64,000 nucleotides of DNA. Source: SAR116 cluster bacterium AG-321-A13 (GTDB lineage: Bacteria > Pseudomonadota > Alphaproteobacteria > Puniceispirillales > Marisalimonadaceae). Shown here piece by piece: positions 9,577 through 20,450 of the stretch. The number at the start of each line of letters is the position of its first letter. Within the stretch, counting starts at the first letter, position 1. Position numbers and translations under genes: made by a program. A model generated the notes under the pieces. That model worked only from the letters and a program-made list of their open reading frames with translations. It had not been told where the DNA came from and did no database searches. The stretch lies in contig QBXD01000002.1 in assembly GCA_003283875.1 (NCBI GenBank), positions 1 through 64,000 on the forward strand, written 5' to 3'.

Positions 9577-11286
9577 TTAAATAAAAGAATCATTTGCCGT
9601 CTGAACAACTTTTGCACCTTTCATTACAACTTTAAGGTGATAATCTATTCTGGGTAGTATATGAAAATCATAAAATTCTGCTGAGACAATTTTACTTTTT
9701 AAAAATATTTCATTTATAGATGTTTTGGACAATTGCTCTTTTGCGCTTCTTTTTGCTTTATCCATTAACCAACCTCCAACTAAATAACCAAATCCCATCA
9801 AATAATCAAAACTAATACATGAAAGCATTTCTTGATCATCCCTGTTTTCCAGAATGTAATCTAAAGATTTTGAAGTTAAAGTAACCATTTGAGACATTTC
9901 AAAATTATCGTCACAATCAATTTTAATTTCATCTAATAGTTCTTTGGCTGCTTTCCCGTTATCTCTTATTGTTTTTCTAAACATAAAATCATTGGCTTGT
10001 ATGGCATTTGTACCTTCATATATAGGTAAAATCCTTGCATCTCTCATATATTGAGCAGCGCCAGTCTCTTCAATAAACCCCATTCCTCCATGAATTTGAA
10101 CTCCATTACTTGTAACTTCTTGGGCTAACTCTGTTGACCATCCTTTTATTATGGGTATCAAGAAGCCTTCTCTCATTATGGATTTTTCATCTCCATTGTG
10201 GGCTCTTTCCATGATTTCAGAAGAAACTAAAATTAAAGCTCTCATTGCTTCAGTTAAGCTTCTCATTGATAAAAGTAGTCTTTTCACATCCCCATGACCA
10301 ATAATAGGAGTACCTTTTTCTCGATTAATTGGGGTACCTTGTATTCTGGTATTAGCATACTCTAGAGCCTTTTGTCTTGCTGCTTCTGAAATTGCCATTC
10401 CTTGAAGTCCAACGTCAAATCTTGCTCTATTCATCATAATGAACATATATTCAATACCTCTACCTTCTTCTCCTAACATATATCCAACAGCACCCTCGTT
10501 CTCACCATATGCCATAACAGCTGTTGGACTTGCTTTGATACCCATTTTATGTTCAATAGAAATACATTTCAGGTCGTTTCTTATGGTATAATTACCACTT
10601 TCATCTTTAAGAAATTTTGGAATTATAAATGTAGAAATACCTTTAATACCTTGAGGTGCCCCCTCAGTTCTGGCTAGAACTAAATGGATGATATTTTTAG
10701 ACATATCGTGTTCACCATATGTTATATAAATTTTTTGACCTTTAATTCTCCAGTTCTCACCATCATGCTCAGCTTTAGTTTTAATTGTAGCTAAATCTGT
10801 ACCAGATTGTGGCTCTGTTAAATTCATAGTCCCAGTCCATTCACCTGAGTTAAACTTTGGTAAATACGTACTCTTCTCTTCTTCAGTTCCAACAAGTGTA
10901 AACGCGTCTATCAACCCTTGAGTTAGAAGACTACATAAAGCAAATGACATATTCGCCCCATGCCAATATTCATTTATAGCTGCGCTCATTCTAGAAGGTA
11001 GCCCCATTCCGTCATAATTTGCATCACTTGCAACGCCAATCCACCCACCTTTCGCAATTTGCGAAAAAGCATTGCTAAATCCTTTGGGTGTTTCAACTTC
11101 GTGGTCTTGTCTTAAAGTAGGGTTATTTTTATCTCCAAAATGGTTTAGTGGTGCTAAGTAATTATCTGCTAGTTTACCTGCTTCAGAAAGCACGGCATCG
11201 ATAGTAGTTTCATCTAGGTCATCATGAGTAGGTAAAAGATTCTCTAAAACAAATTTGGTATCCTCTAAGGGAGACGTATATGGCAT
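9577..11286 (-). CDS. Acyl-CoA dehydrogenase of the long DmdC-like (3-methylmercaptopropionyl-CoA dehydrogenase) subfamily
   Basis: 569 aa with N-terminal extension, GGWIGVASDANYDGMGLP, GTMNLTEPQSGTDL, GQKIYITYGEHD; C-terminal extension. Confidence 0.82.
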   Translation of the reverse strand: MPYTSPLEDTKFVLENLLPTHDDLDETTIDAVLSEAGKLADNYLAPLNHFGDKNNPTLRQDHEVETPKGFSNAFSQIAKGGWIGVASDANYDGMGLPSRMSAAINEYWHGANMSFALCSLLTQGLIDAFTLVGTEEEKSTYLPKFNSGEWTGTMNLTEPQSGTDLATIKTKAEHDGENWRIKGQKIYITYGEHDMSKNIIHLVLARTEGAPQGIKGISTFIIPKFLKDESGNYTIRNDLKCISIEHKMGIKASPTAVMAYGENEGAVGYMLGEEGRGIEYMFIMMNRARFDVGLQGMAISEAARQKALEYANTRIQGTPINREKGTPIIGHGDVKRLLLSMRSLTEAMRALILVSSEIMERAHNGDEKSIMREGFLIPIIKGWSTELAQEVTSNGVQIHGGMGFIEETGAAQYMRDARILPIYEGTNAIQANDFMFRKTIRDNGKAAKELLDEIKIDCDDNFEMSQMVTLTSKSLDYILENRDDQEMLSCISFDYLMGFGYLVGGWLMDKAKRSAKEQLSKTSINEIFLKSKIVSAEFYDFHILPRIDYHLKVVMKGAKVVQTANDSFI

Positions 11287-11365
11287 TTTTTAACTCCAGA
11301 TTAATTTTTCATAGTTGATAAAACTTAGCCTTACTATTATGAATAATATTAGGAGGAAATCAACT

Positions 11366-13003
11366 ATGTCTATATCTGAAGATGGTTTAAGAAAAAATCA
11401 AGCAAATTTTGCTTCTTTAAGCCCTTTATCATTTCTTGAAAGAACTAGAAAGACGTTTCCAAATCATATAGCCATTGAATATAAAGACTGTAAGTTAAGT
11501 TATAAGCAAGCTGGCCAGAGGTGTGACGCACTTGCAAATCTAATTAAAAATCAGAATTTTAATTCTGGAAGTACTATTGCAGTTATGCTTCCTAATATAC
11601 CAGTAATGTGGGAATGTCATTTCGGTGTCCCAATGGCGACAGGTGTTCTCAATGCAATAAATACTAGACTTGATAGTCATACCGTTCAATTTATACTTGA
11701 ACATGGCGAAGCCAAATTATTTATATATGATTCTGAGTATAGTCATATTGTAGAAAAGGCTATAGTAAATCTTAAAAATCCTCCTACCATTATAGAATTT
11801 GTTGATGAAGTTGCTGGCAATAAAAGATCAAATTTTGCGAATAAAGTTAATTGCCTTGATTATGAATCAGAATTAAAAAATTTTACTGGTACTACTTTTG
11901 AGCATGTACTTCCAAATGATGAATGGAATTCAATTGCATTAAATTACACTTCCGGCACTACTGGAAATCCAAAAGGAGTTGTCTATCACCATCGCGGTGC
12001 TTATTTAAACGCAATTGGTAATTCACTTACTTGGGATTTACCTATGCATCCAAAATATTTGTGGACTTTGCCTATGTTCCATTGCAATGGTTGGTGCTTC
12101 CCGTGGACAATTACCGAAAGAGCGGGTACTCATGTATGCCTGAGACAACCTGCGGGAGAGCTTATTGTTGAAGCTTTTCAAAAACACAATGTATCTCACT
12201 TATGTGGTGCGCCTATAGTAATGCAAATGGTAGCAGATTATTTACTACAAAATAATATTTCTCTTAAAAAAAATATTAGAATGATGACAGCTGGCGCACC
12301 TCCACCAGAGGCTGTATTAAGTAAAATGGCTTCGTGTGGAATTGAAGTTATTCATGTATATGGCTTAACAGAAATTTATGGACCAGCGGTGGTATGCGCG
12401 TGGCATCCTGAATGGAATGAATTAGACGCATCTGAACAAGCAAGATTAAAAGCAAGGCAAGGTGTAGTGTATTCAGTTCAGGAAAATATGAAAATCATAG
12501 ACCCGGAAACTAACAAAGACGTCCCAAAGGATGGTACTTCTCTAGGAGAAGTTTTTATTAAAGGTAACATTACAATGAAAGGTTATTATAAAAATAAAAA
12601 AGCTACTGATGAAGCATTTGAAGGTGGTTGGTTCCACACAGGAGATCTTGGGGTTTGGTATGAAGATGGATATATTCAACTTAAGGATAGATCAAAAGAT
12701 ATAATTATTTCTGGGGGAGAAAATATTTCATCAATTGAAGTTGAGGATGCTTTATACAAACATCCAGAGGTAGTTGCGGTTGCTGTAGTTGCAAAAGAAG
12801 ATGAAAAATGGGGTGAGACACCATGTGCTTTTATAGAGTTAAGTGAAGGATCTGCAGTTAGTGAAATAGATTTAAAAAATCATTGTAAATCTTTACTGGC
12901 GGGTTTTAAAGTTCCTAGATACTTTAATTTCACAGAGCTTCCAAAAACAAGCACAGGAAAAATACAAAAATTCAAACTCAGAGAACAAACAAAATTAATA
13001 TAA
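11366..13003 (+). CDS. Acyl-CoA synthetase (AMP-binding, AlkK/DmdB-like)
   Basis: YTSGTTGNPKGVVYHHRG; AGGAGG ribosome-binding site just before ATG at 11366, so I prefer this start over 11315. Confidence 0.88.
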   Translation: MSISEDGLRKNQANFASLSPLSFLERTRKTFPNHIAIEYKDCKLSYKQAGQRCDALANLIKNQNFNSGSTIAVMLPNIPVMWECHFGVPMATGVLNAINTRLDSHTVQFILEHGEAKLFIYDSEYSHIVEKAIVNLKNPPTIIEFVDEVAGNKRSNFANKVNCLDYESELKNFTGTTFEHVLPNDEWNSIALNYTSGTTGNPKGVVYHHRGAYLNAIGNSLTWDLPMHPKYLWTLPMFHCNGWCFPWTITERAGTHVCLRQPAGELIVEAFQKHNVSHLCGAPIVMQMVADYLLQNNISLKKNIRMMTAGAPPPEAVLSKMASCGIEVIHVYGLTEIYGPAVVCAWHPEWNELDASEQARLKARQGVVYSVQENMKIIDPETNKDVPKDGTSLGEVFIKGNITMKGYYKNKKATDEAFEGGWFHTGDLGVWYEDGYIQLKDRSKDIIISGGENISSIEVEDALYKHPEVVAVAVVAKEDEKWGETPCAFIELSEGSAVSEIDLKNHCKSLLAGFKVPRYFNFTELPKTSTGKIQKFKLREQTKLI

Positions 13004-13004
13004 T

Positions 13005-16000
13005 TTAACTTACTTTCTTTAAATCTTTTTCAACAAGAATTTTATTTAGGGTTTTGTCCCATTTATTCTCAGCATTGATCATATTTTTTTCCTTGACGTG
13101 ACCATATCCTTTTATCGATAAAGGAATATCCAAAAAATCTATAAATTTTTCATAATTATTTTCATTTAGATTATTAGATATTTGATTAATAGTATGTAAT
13201 GTTTTTTTGACTAGAGCACGTTCTTTTTTTCTCTCTGTTGTGTAACCAAAAATATCAAATTTAGTATTTCTTAGAAATTTTAAGGAAGATAAAATTTTGA
13301 AAGCTTGAAAAACCCAAGGTCCAAATCTTTGTTTAATTAAATGACCAGTTTCAGAGTCCCTTTTTGAAAATAATGGCGGTGCTAAATAAAACTCTAATTT
13401 TACATTTTTATTTTTTTGTAAAAAGCCTTTTGCAAATTCACCAGATGTATGTAGCCTGCCAACTTCATATTCATCTTTGTACCTCATTATTCTAAAAAGA
13501 GTTAATGCAACTTTTCTAGAAAGAGGTAGTTCATTTTTTGTATTAGATATTTTAGTTTCTTTAGAAATAACTTTATTTACGTTAGACAAAAAAAGATTTG
13601 AGTATTCTTTATCTTGAAATTGTTCAAGTATATCAGAAAATTTTTCCAAATAATTGCTTATAGGCTTTTCTTCTGAAATTACCTGATCCATATGGGCAGC
13701 CTTAAAAACTATTTCTGGATATTCAGATAATAGTCTTCCCCAGTTAAAGGCTCTAAGGTTCTGCTCTATTGCTACACCATTTAACTCTATAGCTTTTTCT
13801 AAAGAATTTATTTCTATTGGTATAAGGCTTTTTTGAGCTGCCATACCTAGCATCATTATATTTGCTGATACAGTATCGCCAACTAAAGATTCTGCTAAGT
13901 TAGATATATCGATAAATTTTATATTTTCTTCTTCCAAGTGATTTTCTAAATGTTTTTTTAATAAACTATCATCAACAACAGTACCTATATGAACCCCTGC
14001 CACGCCAACTGGTTCAACTCTTCCATTTATTATGGCTATTGTTTTATTAGGATTTAAAGTTCTAGTAATTGAAGGTGAGACTGAAACAACAGCATCGCAT
14101 CCAAGGAGTAAATCGGCAGTTTCATTTGGTAGTCTTGCAGATCGAGTATAAAGAGTTTTTTCTTTACTTATTCTAATTTGGCTAGTTACAGCACCATTTT
14201 TTTGGGCCAAGCCTGTAAAATTCATTGACTGTGCATATAACTTATCAATTCGGGCTGCCATAACTACTATTGCCGCTACAGTTGAAATTCCTGTACCTCC
14301 GATGCCTGCCATAATAAGATTTTGAATTTTATTCAATTTCTGTTTGGGTTTACTTAAGGAATTAAAAATATCAGGAATATCTGGAAAAGATTTTTTTAAA
14401 GGCTCAGATAAACTACCTGATGAAACACCAATAAAACTTGGACAAAAACCTTTTTTGCAAGAATAATCTTTGTTACAGACACTTTGATCAATTTGTCTTT
14501 TTGTTCCTTCAAAATGATCAAAAGGTTTAACAGCAACGCAGTTGGATTTTTCTGCACAATCACCACATCCTTCACAAACATCTGGGTTTATATACATTTT
14601 TATATCTCTATCTTGTACATATCCTCTTTTACGTCTTCTTCTAAGTTCTGTAGCACATGTTTGAACATATATAATTGCTGTTACACCTGGTATATTTCTA
14701 ACTTCTTTTTGAACATTTATAAGTTCATCACGATGAAATATTCCTACCTTATCAGCAAATAATCTTGTTTCTTTAAATTGCTCTGGCTCATCTGAAACTA
14801 CATAAATTTTTCTTACGCCTTCTGCGGATAATTGTTTAGAGATTGCCCAGGGGGTAGCCCCTCCAATGGCTTTTTGACCACCTGTCATAGCAACAGCATC
14901 ATTATAAAGAATTTTAAAAGTTATATTTACATTTGCTGAAACTGCTGCCCTTATTGCAAGAGATCCAGAATGGGCATAGGTTCCATCACCTATATTTTGA
15001 AAAGTATGATTATGATTTGAAAAAGGCGCTCTTCCAATCCAATGACCGCCTTCTCCACCCATTTGACTAAAATTAGTTAATTTTTCTGGATGTAGAAAAT
15101 AACCTATTGAATGACAACCAATTCCTATACCAACAACTTCCTCTTCAGGTGTTTTAGTTCCAGAATTATGAGGGCATCCTGCACAATACCATGGTGTTCT
15201 TGAGGCGACTGGAGGTAAGTTACTTCCTAATGAATCAGATTTAACTTTAGGAATATCAAAATCGACAGAAGATTGCTTAACTTTTTTTAAAAGGCAGTCT
15301 GCAATAATATCGCTAGATAATTCAGAAACATTTGGAATTAACTCTTCTTTTGTTGTTGCATCAAGTTTTCCAGATAATAAAGGTCGAAATTCAGAATTAA
15401 AAAGGATATGGGCAACTTGTTCTTCGACAATGCCTCCCTTTTCTTCGACAACAAGTATTTCTTCAAACTGGTCACAAAAATCAATTATCTCTTCATCTAT
15501 TAAAGGCCAAGGGATTTTACAGGCAAAAAAACCAATTCCAATATTTTGAGGGTTTTTTATACCAATACAATCAAAAGCATCTATTGTTTCAGTAGCCGCT
15601 TTTCCAACTGCAATAATACCGAGAGTCTTTTTTTCAGGATTGAAAATTACTTTATTTATTTTGTTTTGTTTTATAAAATTTTTAGTTGCAGGTATTCGTC
15701 TTTTTATAAGAGCTGCTTCTCTATCTAATGCTGGATCGTGTCTGTTTACATGAACATTGATTGGCGGGTCCAATTTTTGAAAGTTTGTCCTTAATTTGCC
15801 GAGATCAATTACTGCATTTGAATCGGCGGTATCACTAGTAATTTTAAGAGCCACACATATACCTGCATGACGAGATAAAGCAAAGGCTTGTAAACCTAAA
15901 GTTATAACTTCATCTACGTTTGCAGGATAAAAAACAGGAATACCCGCAGAAATAAGCGATTGTTCAGACTGATAAGCTAATGTTGAGCTTTTACCGATAG

Positions 16001-16463
16001 GATCATCAGCTACTGCTAGGACCATTCCACCTTTTAAGGCCACGCCACCCATATTTGCATGTCTCAATGCGTCCATTGCTCTATCTAAGCCAGGACCCTT
16101 TCCATACCACATAGAAAAAACACCATCAATTACTGGTTTATCATATAAGCCAAGCATTTGGGTGCCCCAAGCCGCAGTTGCGGCTAATTCTTCATTAACT
16201 GCAGGTTGAAAAACAATATTATACTTATCTAAATGTTTTTTGGCTCTCCCGAGTTCTAAATCAAGTGTTCCAAGAGGAGAGCCAGGATAACCACTTACAT
16301 AACCATTAGTTAATAATCCGTTATCTTTATCTAGTTTTGCTTGTTCTATTAAAAGACGAACTAAGGCTTGGACACCGTTCATTAATGCTAAATCATTGTC
16401 CTTTGTAAAACAATCGTCTAATCTTATAGGATTTAATTGGTTCAAGTTTGTCTCATAATACAA
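13005..16463 (-). CDS. Indolepyruvate:ferredoxin oxidoreductase, fused multi-domain (alpha+gamma) form
   Basis: 1152 aa; TPP-binding N-terminal half, ferredoxin-like CEGCGDC segment, C-terminal gamma domain GIGGTGISTVAAI. Confidence 0.9.
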   Translation of the reverse strand: MYYETNLNQLNPIRLDDCFTKDNDLALMNGVQALVRLLIEQAKLDKDNGLLTNGYVSGYPGSPLGTLDLELGRAKKHLDKYNIVFQPAVNEELAATAAWGTQMLGLYDKPVIDGVFSMWYGKGPGLDRAMDALRHANMGGVALKGGMVLAVADDPIGKSSTLAYQSEQSLISAGIPVFYPANVDEVITLGLQAFALSRHAGICVALKITSDTADSNAVIDLGKLRTNFQKLDPPINVHVNRHDPALDREAALIKRRIPATKNFIKQNKINKVIFNPEKKTLGIIAVGKAATETIDAFDCIGIKNPQNIGIGFFACKIPWPLIDEEIIDFCDQFEEILVVEEKGGIVEEQVAHILFNSEFRPLLSGKLDATTKEELIPNVSELSSDIIADCLLKKVKQSSVDFDIPKVKSDSLGSNLPPVASRTPWYCAGCPHNSGTKTPEEEVVGIGIGCHSIGYFLHPEKLTNFSQMGGEGGHWIGRAPFSNHNHTFQNIGDGTYAHSGSLAIRAAVSANVNITFKILYNDAVAMTGGQKAIGGATPWAISKQLSAEGVRKIYVVSDEPEQFKETRLFADKVGIFHRDELINVQKEVRNIPGVTAIIYVQTCATELRRRRKRGYVQDRDIKMYINPDVCEGCGDCAEKSNCVAVKPFDHFEGTKRQIDQSVCNKDYSCKKGFCPSFIGVSSGSLSEPLKKSFPDIPDIFNSLSKPKQKLNKIQNLIMAGIGGTGISTVAAIVVMAARIDKLYAQSMNFTGLAQKNGAVTSQIRISKEKTLYTRSARLPNETADLLLGCDAVVSVSPSITRTLNPNKTIAIINGRVEPVGVAGVHIGTVVDDSLLKKHLENHLEEENIKFIDISNLAESLVGDTVSANIMMLGMAAQKSLIPIEINSLEKAIELNGVAIEQNLRAFNWGRLLSEYPEIVFKAAHMDQVISEEKPISNYLEKFSDILEQFQDKEYSNLFLSNVNKVISKETKISNTKNELPLSRKVALTLFRIMRYKDEYEVGRLHTSGEFAKGFLQKNKNVKLEFYLAPPLFSKRDSETGHLIKQRFGPWVFQAFKILSSLKFLRNTKFDIFGYTTERKKERALVKKTLHTINQISNNLNENNYEKFIDFLDIPLSIKGYGHVKEKNMINAENKWDKTLNKILVEKDLKKVS

Positions 16464-16484
16464 TTAACTTGTTTATAATTTAAT

Positions 16485-16499
16485 AAACTTAGTAAGTTT
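16485..16499. promoter_or_regulatory. Palindrome in divergent promoter
   Basis: AAACTTA-G-TAAGTTT between divergent genes 13005-16463 (-) and 16544-18181 (+). Confidence 0.45.
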
Positions 16500-16543
16500 T
16501 AACAAGTAGTAAGATTTATTTATAGAAAGGTAAAGAAAACTTA

Positions 16544-18181
16544 ATGCTAATAAAATTAAATAATTACGATGATTTATATTCAAAATTTAAGTGGAATATA
16601 CCTGAATATTATAATATTGCGTCTGATACTGTTGATAAAGTGGTATATAAAAATAGGACGGCATTATTTAATATTTTGAATAATGGTAAAGTTGAAAAAT
16701 GGTCTTTTTTAGATATTAAAAGATCTGCAAACAAGCTTGCTAACGCATTCGATTATCTTAATCTAGAACACAACGCTAGAGTTGGTATCATATTAGGCCA
16801 GTGTCCGGAAACAGCCATTTCTCATATGGCATGTTTCAAATCTGGAAAAATATCAATACCACTTTTTAATTTATTTGGAAAAGATGCATTATTTTATCGT
16901 TTAAAAAACTCAAAAGCTTCTTTGGTAATTTGTGACAGAATAGGACTTTTAAAAATTAAAGAAATTTTTCATAAATTGCCTAATTTGAAATCAATAATTT
17001 GCGTGGATGAAATTGATGATCGAGTTAACACTCTAAGTTTTAAAAAAATATTAGAAGAATCATCTGATAATTATACTAATAAAAGCACAAAATCATTTGA
17101 CCCAGCTACAATAATTTATACTTCAGGTACAACTGGTGGACCTAAAGGTGCATTACTACCCCATAGAACATTACTAGGACATATACCAGGGGTTGAAATG
17201 CCCCACGATTTTTTGTCCTCATCAGAACCAGTAACTGACTTATTTTGGACGCCAGCTGATTGGGCGTGGATAGGAGGCTTGTTTGATGTTCTTCTTCCTG
17301 CATGGCATTTCGGAATTCCTGTTATAAGTCATAGATCACAAAAATTTGACCCTGAATTTACGTTTGATTTAATTTCTAAGCTTAATATTCAAAATACTTT
17401 TTTACCACCCACAGCACTAAAAATGATGAAGTCATTCAATCCATCAAGTACAAAATATAAATTAAATTTAAGAACAATCGGGTCTGGAGGTGAAGCATTA
17501 GGAGAAGATTTGCTGGAGTGGGGAAAAAAAATTTTAGGTGTTAGTATTAATGAATTCTATGGTCAAACAGAATGTAATTTAACCATTTCAAATAGCGGGG
17601 TGATAATGCCTACCAAGCAAGGCTCTATAGGTAAACCTGTTCCCGGCCACGAGGTTAGGATTATGAATAAAAAGAGAGAATTTATAAAAGAGCCAGGTGT
17701 AGATGGTGAAATTGTTGTTAATAATAATACACCTGTAGCTTTTCTGAAATATTGGGAGAATGACAAGGAGACCCAAAATAAAGTAATTAATGGTTGGCTT
17801 CATACAGGTGACTATGCCTTTAGAGATGATGAGGGATATTTTTATTTTAAAGGGCGTGAGGATGATATCATAAATACTTCAGGTTATCGGGTAGGTCCAA
17901 GTGAAGTGGAAGACTGTATATTATCCCATCCAAATGTTGATATGGTTGCAGTCATAGGTGTGCCGGATAAAGTCAGAGGTAATATAATCAAAGCTTTTAT
18001 TATTCCAAGAAATAAAAATGACATTTTAACACAAAATAAAGATCTTAAACTTAGTATCCAAAATGATGTTAAAGTAAAATTGGCAGCACACGAATATCCG
18101 CGTATCATAGAATTTGTAGAAGAATTACCTATGACAACAACAGGTAAAATTATTCGTAAAGATTTAAGGGAAACTATTTAA
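16544..18181 (+). CDS. Acetyl-CoA synthetase-like / medium-chain acyl-CoA synthetase
   Basis: YTSGTTGGPKGALLPHR, TPADWAWIGGLFD, GEIVV, RVGPSEVEDC. Confidence 0.88.
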   Translation: MLIKLNNYDDLYSKFKWNIPEYYNIASDTVDKVVYKNRTALFNILNNGKVEKWSFLDIKRSANKLANAFDYLNLEHNARVGIILGQCPETAISHMACFKSGKISIPLFNLFGKDALFYRLKNSKASLVICDRIGLLKIKEIFHKLPNLKSIICVDEIDDRVNTLSFKKILEESSDNYTNKSTKSFDPATIIYTSGTTGGPKGALLPHRTLLGHIPGVEMPHDFLSSSEPVTDLFWTPADWAWIGGLFDVLLPAWHFGIPVISHRSQKFDPEFTFDLISKLNIQNTFLPPTALKMMKSFNPSSTKYKLNLRTIGSGGEALGEDLLEWGKKILGVSINEFYGQTECNLTISNSGVIMPTKQGSIGKPVPGHEVRIMNKKREFIKEPGVDGEIVVNNNTPVAFLKYWENDKETQNKVINGWLHTGDYAFRDDEGYFYFKGREDDIINTSGYRVGPSEVEDCILSHPNVDMVAVIGVPDKVRGNIIKAFIIPRNKNDILTQNKDLKLSIQNDVKVKLAAHEYPRIIEFVEELPMTTTGKIIRKDLRETI

Positions 18182-18321
18182 TTCCTCAAATTTAAATTAT
18201 AGTTAAAATGAAAATTATCTACTTAAATGAAATAGATTTCTAGGGTGTTGAAATTTTATATTTTTCACTTCTACGAAATAAGTTATACATAAAATATTAA
18301 ATTTTATATCAAGGAATTATT

Positions 18322-19617
18322 ATGAGTGAAAATTACAAGTTTGATACCCTTTCTTTACATGCAGGTCATATCCCTGACAAAGAAACTGGATCTCGTGCTG
18401 TTCCTATTTATCAGACTACATCATATGTTTTTAAAAGCACTGAAGAGGCTGCTTCTCTATATAATATGGAGGTTGGTGGGCATCTATATACTAGAATTTC
18501 AAATCCCACTGTTGCAGCTCTTGAACAGAGATTAGCTGCATTAGAGGGTGGGGCTAGTGCCCTTGCATGTTCAAGTGGAATGGCAGCAATGCATTTAGTA
18601 GTTACAGCAATATGTAGTAGTGGTGATCATATAGTAGCTTCAAGCAAAATGTATGGCGCCAATATAAATTTACTTCAGCATACTATGCCTCGTTTTGGTA
18701 TTAATACGGATTTTGTAAACCCAAACGATCCAGAAGCTATTGAGAACGCTATAAAACCCAACACAAAACTAGTCTTTGGTGAAGTGATCGGAAATCCTGG
18801 ATTAGATATAATGGATGTCCCAACAATTGCAGAAATATGTAAAAGAAAAAATGTTCCTCTAGTCCTTGATGCCACTTTTAATACACCATATTTGATGCAA
18901 CCATTTAAATATGGAGCAAATATTCTTGTACATTCACTAACAAAATGGTTGGGAGGACATGGTATTGCTATTGGAGGCGCTGTTGTAAATGGTGGAAACT
19001 TTGATTGGGGTGACAAAGAAAAATATCCAACTATTTCAGGACCACATTTTGCCTTGGGAGGTATAAGTTTTTGGGAAGAATTTGGACCATCTGCATTAAT
19101 AGCTAAAATAAGAGCAGAAGGAATGTATAATTTTGGTCCTTCTCTATCTCCAACAAATGCGTTCCATTTAATGCAGGGGATAGAAACACTACCCTTGAGA
19201 ATGAAAAAACATATTGAAAACACTCATTCTATTCTTGATTTTCTAATTAATCATGAAGCTGTTGCATGGGTTAAACATCCTGATTTAGATACACATCCTG
19301 ATCACGAAGTAGCAAAACAAATCTTACCTAAAGGATCTGGTTCTATAATAGTATTTGGAATTAAAGGTGGACGAAAAGCTGGGCAAGTATTTATAGAATC
19401 TGTACAGTTAGCTTCTCATTTAGCAAATGTTGGTGATGCTAAGACACTTCTAATTCATCCAGGGAGCACAACTCATTCTCATTTAAGTGCAGAAGCTATG
19501 AAAGAAGGAGGATTAACTGACGATATGATAAGGCTTTCTGTTGGCTTGGAAGATGTTAAAGATATCAAAAAAGATTTTGAAAATGGTTTCAAGGCTGTAA
19601 AAAAACTAAATAAATAG
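18322..19617 (+). CDS. metY: O-acetylhomoserine (thiol)-lyase-like PLP enzyme (Cys/Met metabolism family)
   Basis: LHAGHIPDKETGSRAVPIYQTTSYVF, PLP lysine in HSLTKWLGGHG; 431 aa. Confidence 0.85.
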   Translation: MSENYKFDTLSLHAGHIPDKETGSRAVPIYQTTSYVFKSTEEAASLYNMEVGGHLYTRISNPTVAALEQRLAALEGGASALACSSGMAAMHLVVTAICSSGDHIVASSKMYGANINLLQHTMPRFGINTDFVNPNDPEAIENAIKPNTKLVFGEVIGNPGLDIMDVPTIAEICKRKNVPLVLDATFNTPYLMQPFKYGANILVHSLTKWLGGHGIAIGGAVVNGGNFDWGDKEKYPTISGPHFALGGISFWEEFGPSALIAKIRAEGMYNFGPSLSPTNAFHLMQGIETLPLRMKKHIENTHSILDFLINHEAVAWVKHPDLDTHPDHEVAKQILPKGSGSIIVFGIKGGRKAGQVFIESVQLASHLANVGDAKTLLIHPGSTTHSHLSAEAMKEGGLTDDMIRLSVGLEDVKDIKKDFENGFKAVKKLNK

Positions 19618-19624
19618 GTAATTT

Positions 19625-20419
19625 ATGAGAATTAATTTTAAAGGTAATGAAACATATATTGGAACTGGTGGCAGAAGTTTAGATAGTAATAAAACTACTA
19701 TTTGTTTTTTACATGGATCAGGTCAAAATCATCTAAGTTTTGTTCAGCAAGCTAGATTTTTTGCTTTTAAGGGATATTCTATAATTGTTCCTGATATGCC
19801 AGGTCATGGTTTTTCTAAAGGAAAACCTTTAAATTCAATTAAGGAAAACGCTAATTGGATTTATGAGTTATTAGTTGAACTGGAGGTTCAAGAATTAGTT
19901 ATCGTAGGTCACTCACAAGGATGCTTAGTAGGTCTAGAACTAAATAGACTTTACCCAAAGTTTTTAAAAGGAATAATTTTTGTTGCAGGATCAAATGAAA
20001 TACCAGTTAACCAGTTCTTATTAGATCTTTCCAAAGAAGATCCTCATAAAGCGTCAAGCATGATGGTAACTTGGGGACATGGAATAGATGGTGATATGTC
20101 TACTAATAATTGGCCGGGTCACTCACACTATGGTGAGGGTAATAATATAATGAAAATGAATACGGCAGACGCCCTGCAACATGATTTAAATTCTATTAAC
20201 AACTATGATAGTGGGGTGGAAGCTTCAAAAAAGATTAATATACCTTCTTTAGCTGTTTTAGCTAAAAATGACCAAATGACACCGTTGAAATCAGGATTAA
20301 AATTTGTTGATCTTCTTAAAAACTGCGAAACTCATATTCTTGATTGTGGTCATTTTCTTCAATCTGAAAGACCAAAAGAGCTAAATTCAATAATAAATTC
20401 ATATCTTACAAAATTATAA
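19625..20419 (+). CDS. Alpha/beta hydrolase
   Basis: Nucleophile elbow GHSQG, oxyanion HGSGQ, terminal DCGHFLQSERP. Confidence 0.88.
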   Translation: MRINFKGNETYIGTGGRSLDSNKTTICFLHGSGQNHLSFVQQARFFAFKGYSIIVPDMPGHGFSKGKPLNSIKENANWIYELLVELEVQELVIVGHSQGCLVGLELNRLYPKFLKGIIFVAGSNEIPVNQFLLDLSKEDPHKASSMMVTWGHGIDGDMSTNNWPGHSHYGEGNNIMKMNTADALQHDLNSINNYDSGVEASKKINIPSLAVLAKNDQMTPLKSGLKFVDLLKNCETHILDCGHFLQSERPKELNSIINSYLTKL

Positions 20420-20450
20420 TAATTTTAAATGGGGAGGTTTCAAAGTAATT

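Noticed and set aside
18182-18321. Possible SAM-responsive riboswitch upstream of the MetY-like gene
   Set aside because: Inspected the 140-bp leader; no recognisable conserved SAM riboswitch core, only AT-rich inverted repeats.
18675-19223. 182-aa minus-strand ORF
   Set aside because: Antisense to the MetY-like gene; no family signature.
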